Shown piece after piece: positions 34,229-37,898 of a stretch of DNA of 37,898 nucleotides; positions within the stretch are counted from its first letter, which is position 1; each line of letters opens with the position of its first letter. A program made the translations under genes and the position numbers. The notes under the pieces were generated by a model. The model ran no database searches. It saw nothing but the letters and a program-made list of their open reading frames with translations, and was not told the origin of the DNA. The DNA is from Saprospiraceae bacterium. Its GTDB lineage: Bacteria; Bacteroidota; Bacteroidia; Chitinophagales; Saprospiraceae. The stretch spans positions 1 through 37,898 of the forward strand of contig JAJTER010000037.1 in assembly GCA_021299835.1 (NCBI GenBank), written 5' to 3'.

Positions 34229-35784
34229 GTGGTTAAAAAATCGGCTTGTACTAGGTTGCGTTGGGTTTTGTTAAAAACAAGGCCTACCTCATGTACCGAT
34301 ACCCCCTCTCTATTCCGATATTTTTCCGCATAATTCCTTTGGATAATCTGATGAAGGGCTTGATTATTTCCTTCAGGCAGGTGGTCCACCACTTTTATTT
34401 CCATCACATAAATATGATTATCTAATAGAATGGTCATATCGGCTTGACCATGATTAGTGATATCTTCAGGGATAATCCGTGCATTGAGCGAAGCGAAAAA
34501 AGCATAGAGAACCGAGGCGTAAAAGCCCTCGAAATCAGCCAGTTTATTATTAGTGAAATTGCGCCAGGGGATGCCTGCAAAAAGGGTACGAATGTGTTGC
34601 TCAAACGAGGCGATATTTCCTGTTGACAAGGCATTATACATATCATCCTGCCTACTTTTCAAACCAATTGAACTGCCAATATAATCCTCTATAAAATAAT
34701 CATTCAAAGCCAACCGAACCTCTTGGTTTGGTATTTTTAGCCGGTAAACCAGTTTCCCGCGATCGATAAACGTTTTTTCAATAGTTAAATAACCAGCTTG
34801 AAACAACAACGTAACAGGCTCTAAAGAATCAATATCAAATGAATTTAGTGTCCGCTGAAAAACCTCAATATTCTCTAAATCAGGTAAAAAATATTGGTTT
34901 TTCCGAAACAGTTCGATGAGGAAGGTTGGACTCCCCGTCTCAAACCAATAATTTTGAAAACTGAATTTTTTGCTTAAAAACAATAAAATATCGTAAGGAT
35001 TGTAAACGGATTCCGAACCTGTCCAGTTATATCCATTGTACCAGTTTCTTACCTCTTCAGGGTTACTACCTGAGAGATGTTCACTGAAATATTCTTCAAG
35101 ATCATTGTCTGTATATCCACAAATAGAAGAGAACTGATCGTCAATAGTGATATCCACCAACTGATTCAATCCACTGAACAGATTTACTTTTGAGAATTTG
35201 GTTACCCCTGTCATGAATATAAATTGCAGATTGGCGTCTTGACTTTTTAAAACGGAATATACATTTTTTAGTCCATCACGCAATTCTTTGGCTATCGACA
35301 TTTCACCAATATTGTCTAAAATAGGTTTATCGTATTCGTCCACTAAGACCACTACCCTTTCTCCATATTTCTCTCTTGTACCTTTTATTATTTCCGCAAA
35401 TCTGCCACTAATGCTTTTATTTACGGTAGTAACTCCAAGATTTTTCTCATTCAAAAAAAGAATTTCATGAATTTTTTCATCTAAATCTTTTCGACTATTT
35501 AATATCCCTTCTGCGAAATCAAACTTGATAACAGGATATTTCTTTGTCCAATCCCATTTGTCGTAAATATACAGACCCTCGAATAACTTTTGATTTCCTT
35601 CAAAAATCTCCTTTAGCGTATCCACAAACAAACTCTTACCAAATCGACGAGGACGAGATAAGAAGAAACGACCCGGCGTATTAATAAGGTTGAATGCATA
35701 TTCTGTCTTATCAACATAGATGCAATTCGATTCCAATAAAAGGCTTAAAGTACTTATCCCTAAGGGAAGATTTTTTAGGGCCAT
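34222..35784 (-). CDS. AAA-ATPase-like protein with C-terminal PD-(D/E)XK nuclease-like domain
   Basis: A protein of about 520 residues of the family with an AAA-ATPase-like N-terminal domain and a PD-(D/E)XK nuclease-superfamily C-terminal domain. It is widely multiplied in Bacteroidota and of unproven function. The N-terminus LPLGISTLSLLLESNCIYVDKT is typical. The Walker A-like SRPRRFGKS is at 43-51 and Walker B VVVLVDEYDKP at 144-154. The C-terminal domain holds QADMTILLDNHIYVMEIK, giving candidate active-site D448, E461 and K463. The start is set at ATG 35784; the open frame reaches 35913 but its first 43 codons run through a palindromic repeat and are not family-like. The gene is isolated among repeats, which suggests an accessory, mobile character. 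Confidence 0.88.
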   Translation of the reverse strand: MALKNLPLGISTLSLLLESNCIYVDKTEYAFNLINTPGRFFLSRPRRFGKSLFVDTLKEIFEGNQKLFEGLYIYDKWDWTKKYPVIKFDFAEGILNSRKDLDEKIHEILFLNEKNLGVTTVNKSISGRFAEIIKGTREKYGERVVVLVDEYDKPILDNIGEMSIAKELRDGLKNVYSVLKSQDANLQFIFMTGVTKFSKVNLFSGLNQLVDITIDDQFSSICGYTDNDLEEYFSEHLSGSNPEEVRNWYNGYNWTGSESVYNPYDILLFLSKKFSFQNYWFETGSPTFLIELFRKNQYFLPDLENIEVFQRTLNSFDIDSLEPVTLLFQAGYLTIEKTFIDRGKLVYRLKIPNQEVRLALNDYFIEDYIGSSIGLKSRQDDMYNALSTGNIASFEQHIRTLFAGIPWRNFTNNKLADFEGFYASVLYAFFASLNARIIPEDITNHGQADMTILLDNHIYVMEIKVVDHLPEGNNQALHQIIQRNYAEKYRNREGVSVHEVGLVFNKTQRNLVQADFLTTP

Positions 35785-35835
35785 CTTAAAATATTTACTT
35801 AAAGATACGTCCTTTTCAAAGAAGATGTATATAAA

Positions 35836-35869
35836 CCCGTTCCCGTAGAGGCGATGCACGCATCGTCTT
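35836..35869 (-). repeat. Palindromic repeat, right boundary of the AAA/nuclease cassette
   Basis: On the minus strand this reads as the palindrome AGACGATGCGTGCATCGCCT followed by CTACGGGAACGGGTTTAT. It is the same family as the copy at 34202 but inverted, so the CTACGGG tails of both copies face the gene between them. Confidence 0.75.
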
Positions 35870-36056
35870 GTCCGCGTCAGAAAACCCAAACCCAGGCATA
35901 ACAAAAATACCATTGCGAAGGAAACCCCTCCCTATTTCCCGTTACAACCAAACTCATTGATTCCAGAAACACGAAAGGGTTATTGTTATATGACCATTTT
36001 AAATATGTGTATTAAAACCATTAGATTTGGATATTAGTATTTTCCTGTATAAACCA

Positions 36057-36090
36057 AGACGATGCGTGCATCGTCTCTACGGGTTTATAT
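36057..36090 (+). repeat. Palindromic repeat copy between the AAA gene and the secreted protein gene
   Basis: AGACGATGC-GT-GCATCGTCT (36057-36076) is a perfect palindrome with a 2-nt centre, followed by CTACGGGTTTATAT. It shares the ACGGGTTTATAT tail with the inverted copy at 35836-35869. Confidence 0.78.
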
Positions 36091-36108
36091 TTATTTATAA
36101 CAAAAAAA

Positions 36109-36148
36109 CGGACCTATTGGCAAATTTAAAAATTTGCCAATAGGTCCG
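36109..36148 (-). terminator. Strong terminator after the secreted FN3 protein gene
   Basis: An 18-19-bp near-perfect stem (CGGACCTATTGGCAAATT with AATTTGCCAATAGGTCCG) with a short A-rich loop. On the minus strand it is followed by a run of seven T. It ends the gene at 36296-37898 and lies about 150 nt beyond its stop codon. Confidence 0.85.
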
Positions 36149-36253
36149 TGCTAAATTGATATATTCAACTTATTTTTTTATCCTCTTGAAATTTAATTTC
36201 TCCTGGAATTTTTTCCCTTTTTTCAATCAAAATTTATTTGTCCCAAAATCACA

Positions 36254-36271
36254 GCGCGGCAGACCGCAAGC
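36254..36271 (-). other. GC-rich hairpin downstream of the putative variable region
   Basis: On the minus strand GC-TT-GCGG-TCTG-CCGC-GC forms a small hairpin with a tetraloop and a two-base bulge, 24 nt past the stop codon of the Fib_succ_major protein. Its position resembles hairpins reported downstream of variable regions in diversity-generating retroelements, but the stem is short. Confidence 0.35.
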
Positions 36272-36295
36272 CTCTCACACCAAATATTAAAATGA

Positions 36296-37898
36296 TTAAT
36301 CCCTGAGGCAACGGACGGAGGCACCGAACGTCTTATTGAAGTCGTTGAACCTGCCCACATTGCCAAAGTTGAAGTACAGGGTGCGGTACAAGGCGAAGGA
36401 GGTGTCGAGCTCAGTAGCACTCCAGAAGAAAGCGTAGTTTCTAATATTGAAGAAAGTACCATTGTTATTGCGATAACCAGCTGGGAGAGCAGAAAAGCCG
36501 CTTGTATTAGTTCCTGTGTTTGTTGTCCATAAGGCATCATTTTTTTTCATTAAAGTCCCTGCTGTAGTGCTCTGTGTTCCAAAGGTAGTTGTATTAGCTC
36601 CTGAATCTATAAATTTTACTAAATTATTCCAATCTGAATCCGTTGGAACGTGCCAGCCTGTTGGGCAGACATTCTTATATGTTGTACTTCCTGCTGTTGC
36701 AATACCTTTAGCAGCGTACCAATTGTATAGATAACCATAAGTTGTAAGGTTAGAAGGACTTGCCACACTATCATTTGCATAAATGGTATGTGCACCGTAA
36801 TCAAGTACAGACCATGTTTGACTCGGCGTTACACCATCACTTCCTCCTGAGTTATTAAAACTGATTTCTGTGCCATCATTATATCTTCTTACTCTTAAAT
36901 TCGTAGCTGTCCAACACTGTGTTCCAATCGAAACCGTGGTATAGGAGTTCATATCAATGTCAGAAACAGAGGTAACTGATCCACAGGCAGGTGGTGGTGC
37001 AGGCGTTACCGCCGCCGATGCCGCAGAAGCCACCGAACTTCCCACTGCGTTCGTAGCAACCACCGTAAATGTATAAGCCGTTCCATTTGTCAATCCCGTT
37101 ACCGTAAGTGGTGAACTTGCTCCAGTTGCTATTCCGCCCGCTGGACTAGACGTTACCGTATATCCCGTAATCACACTTCCGCCGTTACTTGTCGGAGCTA
37201 CAAAGGCAACACTCGCCGTAGCATTCCCTGCCGTAGCTGCCACACTCGTCGGAGCGCCAGGAACCGTGGCAGGCGCAGGTGTTACCGCAATAGTTCCCAT
37301 TGCTTTCACACTGCCACAGCCTCCCGTCAGAGGAATTTCGTCCGTCGCAGTGCCTATGCCCGTCGCTAGGGTCGTTGAATGTGTAATATTTGTCAATATT
37401 GTATTTACTGCTAATGTTGGGCTTGTCGATCCTGCGCTTACCGTATTGAGTACACAGGGAGTTACAGTAGTGACGGTTGTAATAGTAGGAGAAGGACCAA
37501 CATCATTCTTAGCAAACACAGTGAAAATATAATTTACGCCTAAAACCAACCCTGTTACAACTATTGGTGAAGATGTTCCTGAAACAATAATAATAGCAGC
37601 AGTTGTTTTCCGTTTTGCAGGTGCTGATGGTGTTGATGTTGCTGTCACAGTATAACTCGTTATAGGACTCCCCCCATCGCTAGTTGGTGGAACAAACGAA
37701 ACACTAGCAGATGATGGACCTGACGGAGTGGCAACAATGGAACTACATGGCCCAGGGGCAGAAAATGTCGGACACGGTACCCCAGGACAATTTTCCAACG
37801 CAGCCTTCTTCCAGCGAACTTTTATTTCCTCCAGATTATAAAACGCATTCCGTCTTATTTCCAATGCCTGCTTTTCACCGGTTGTGTTTCCGACATTT
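36296..37898 (-). CDS. Secreted FN3 / Fib_succ_major domain protein, 5' end outside the window
   Basis: The frame is open to the right edge (first visible residues NVGNTTGEKQALEIRRNAF), so the N-terminus, probably a signal peptide, is missing; an in-frame TTG at 37864 is not a convincing start. About 533 residues are visible. They hold a charged helical segment (NLEEIKVRWKKAALENC), a first fibronectin type III domain (roughly 50-145), an apparently shortened Ig-like unit (145-200), and a second FN3 domain (205-300). The C-terminal Fib_succ_major domain follows (IGTQCWTATNLRVRRYNDG, YGYLYNWYA, CPTGWHVPTDSDWNNL, FFWSATE, ending ASVRCLRD). This domain has a C-type-lectin-like style and is found on exported Bacteroidota proteins. 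The last 38 codons have aberrant codon use (see the variable region entry). Binding role is inferred. Confidence 0.85.
   Translation of the reverse strand, partial: NVGNTTGEKQALEIRRNAFYNLEEIKVRWKKAALENCPGVPCPTFSAPGPCSSIVATPSGPSSASVSFVPPTSDGGSPITSYTVTATSTPSAPAKRKTTAAIIIVSGTSSPIVVTGLVLGVNYIFTVFAKNDVGPSPTITTVTTVTPCVLNTVSAGSTSPTLAVNTILTNITHSTTLATGIGTATDEIPLTGGCGSVKAMGTIAVTPAPATVPGAPTSVAATAGNATASVAFVAPTSNGGSVITGYTVTSSPAGGIATGASSPLTVTGLTNGTAYTFTVVATNAVGSSVASAASAAVTPAPPPACGSVTSVSDIDMNSYTTVSIGTQCWTATNLRVRRYNDGTEISFNNSGGSDGVTPSQTWSVLDYGAHTIYANDSVASPSNLTTYGYLYNWYAAKGIATAGSTTYKNVCPTGWHVPTDSDWNNLVKFIDSGANTTTFGTQSTTAGTLMKKNDALWTTNTGTNTSGFSALPAGYRNNNGTFFNIRNYAFFWSATELDTSFALYRTLYFNFGNVGRFNDFNKTFGASVRCLRD
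36299..36412 (-). other. Putative DGR variable region at the 3' end of the Fib_succ_major gene
   Basis: The last 38 codons (GAG at 36412 to GAT before the stop) have 24 codons ending in C and about 84 % G or C at third positions. The 26 codons from 36560 to 36483 have about 31 %. Runs such as CTC GAC ACC TCC TTC, TAC CGC ACC CTG TAC TTC and TTC AAC GAC TTC look like AAC codons altered at their two A positions, as produced by adenine-directed mutagenesis in diversity-generating retroelements. The unchanged end, TCC GTC CGT TGC CTC AGG, would be the fixed homing segment. No template repeat, avd or reverse transcriptase is visible in the window. Confidence 0.55.

Noticed and set aside
35785-35913. 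43-codon N-terminal extension of the AAA/nuclease protein
   Set aside because: It runs through a palindromic repeat and is rich in Arg and Cys unlike the family; the ATG at 35784 gives the usual N-terminus.
34202-36295. A DGR reverse transcriptase, avd gene or template repeat downstream of the putative variable region
   Set aside because: I looked for these next to the target gene; the only gene is the AAA/nuclease protein, with no YxDD-type polymerase motif and no second copy of the variable segment.
36223-36540. 105-codon minus-strand frame overlapping the putative variable region
   Set aside because: It is an alternative-frame shadow of the Fib_succ_major gene; the FFWSATE...ASVRCLRD frame is the conserved one.

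Overview
The window is a 37.9 kb, AT-rich chromosomal segment of a Bacteroidota bacterium. The evidence is the gene content (a dcw cluster without murF or ddl, an ftsX-DUF3098-uppP-truB block, a PASTA-tailed FtsI, a Fib_succ_major secreted protein), TAnnTTTG-type -7 promoter elements and the near absence of Shine-Dalgarno sites. The style of the intergenic repeats and of the right-hand secreted protein suggests a Saprospiria-like lineage; that finer placement is recollection and inference only. No rRNA, tRNA, CRISPR array or insertion sequence transposase was seen.

Layout. (1) 1-2616, minus: 5' part of leuS, running off the left edge. (2) 2723-9887, plus: a compact run of a small membrane-anchored protein, ftsX, DUF3098, uppP, truB, gpsA, an MOP-superfamily flippase and an RsmF-like rRNA methyltransferase. 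(3) 9890-11953, minus: a PAP2 phosphatase and a broken LptF/LptG-type permease. (4) 12069-14803, plus: a broken sortilin/VPS10-like secreted beta-propeller protein, convergent with typA across a shared terminator. (5) 16779-17059: a mosaic of GC-rich palindromic repeats. (6) 17123-17395, minus: an orphan 90-residue protein with its own terminator. (7) 17596-32893, minus: one tight operon mraZ-rsmH-ftsL-ftsI-murE-mraY-murD-ftsW-murG-murC-ftsQ-ftsA-ftsZ. (8) 33190-33615, plus: a SET-domain protein divergent from mraZ. (9) 33616-36148: a repeat-rich accessory zone holding an AAA-ATPase-like/PD-(D/E)XK protein between inverted palindromic repeats. (10) 36296 to the right edge, minus: a secreted protein with fibronectin type III domains and a C-terminal Fib_succ_major domain.

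How the genes fit together. Most of the window serves envelope growth: murC/D/E/G and mraY make lipid II, UppP (and possibly the PAP2 protein) recycles its undecaprenyl carrier, FtsW and FtsI polymerise and cross-link septal peptidoglycan, and FtsZ/A/Q/L/X organise the divisome. MraZ probably controls the operon through three AAAGTGGTA boxes spaced exactly 10 bp apart just upstream of a TACATTTG promoter element.

Most interesting points. (a) The last 38 codons of the right-hand secreted protein have strongly shifted codon use (about 84 % GC at third positions against about 31 % just upstream, 24 of 38 codons ending in C). This looks like the variable region of a diversity-generating retroelement target; no reverse transcriptase or template repeat is in the window. 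(b) A second 10-bp-phased set of MraZ-like boxes points at the SET-domain gene. (c) Four genes (ftsX, lptF-like, sortilin-like, the FN3 protein) each appear to lack an internal piece, frame-disrupting in three of them, which means real decay or assembly errors. (d) The AAA/nuclease gene forms a cassette bounded by inverted palindromic repeats, one of which supplies its stop codon.
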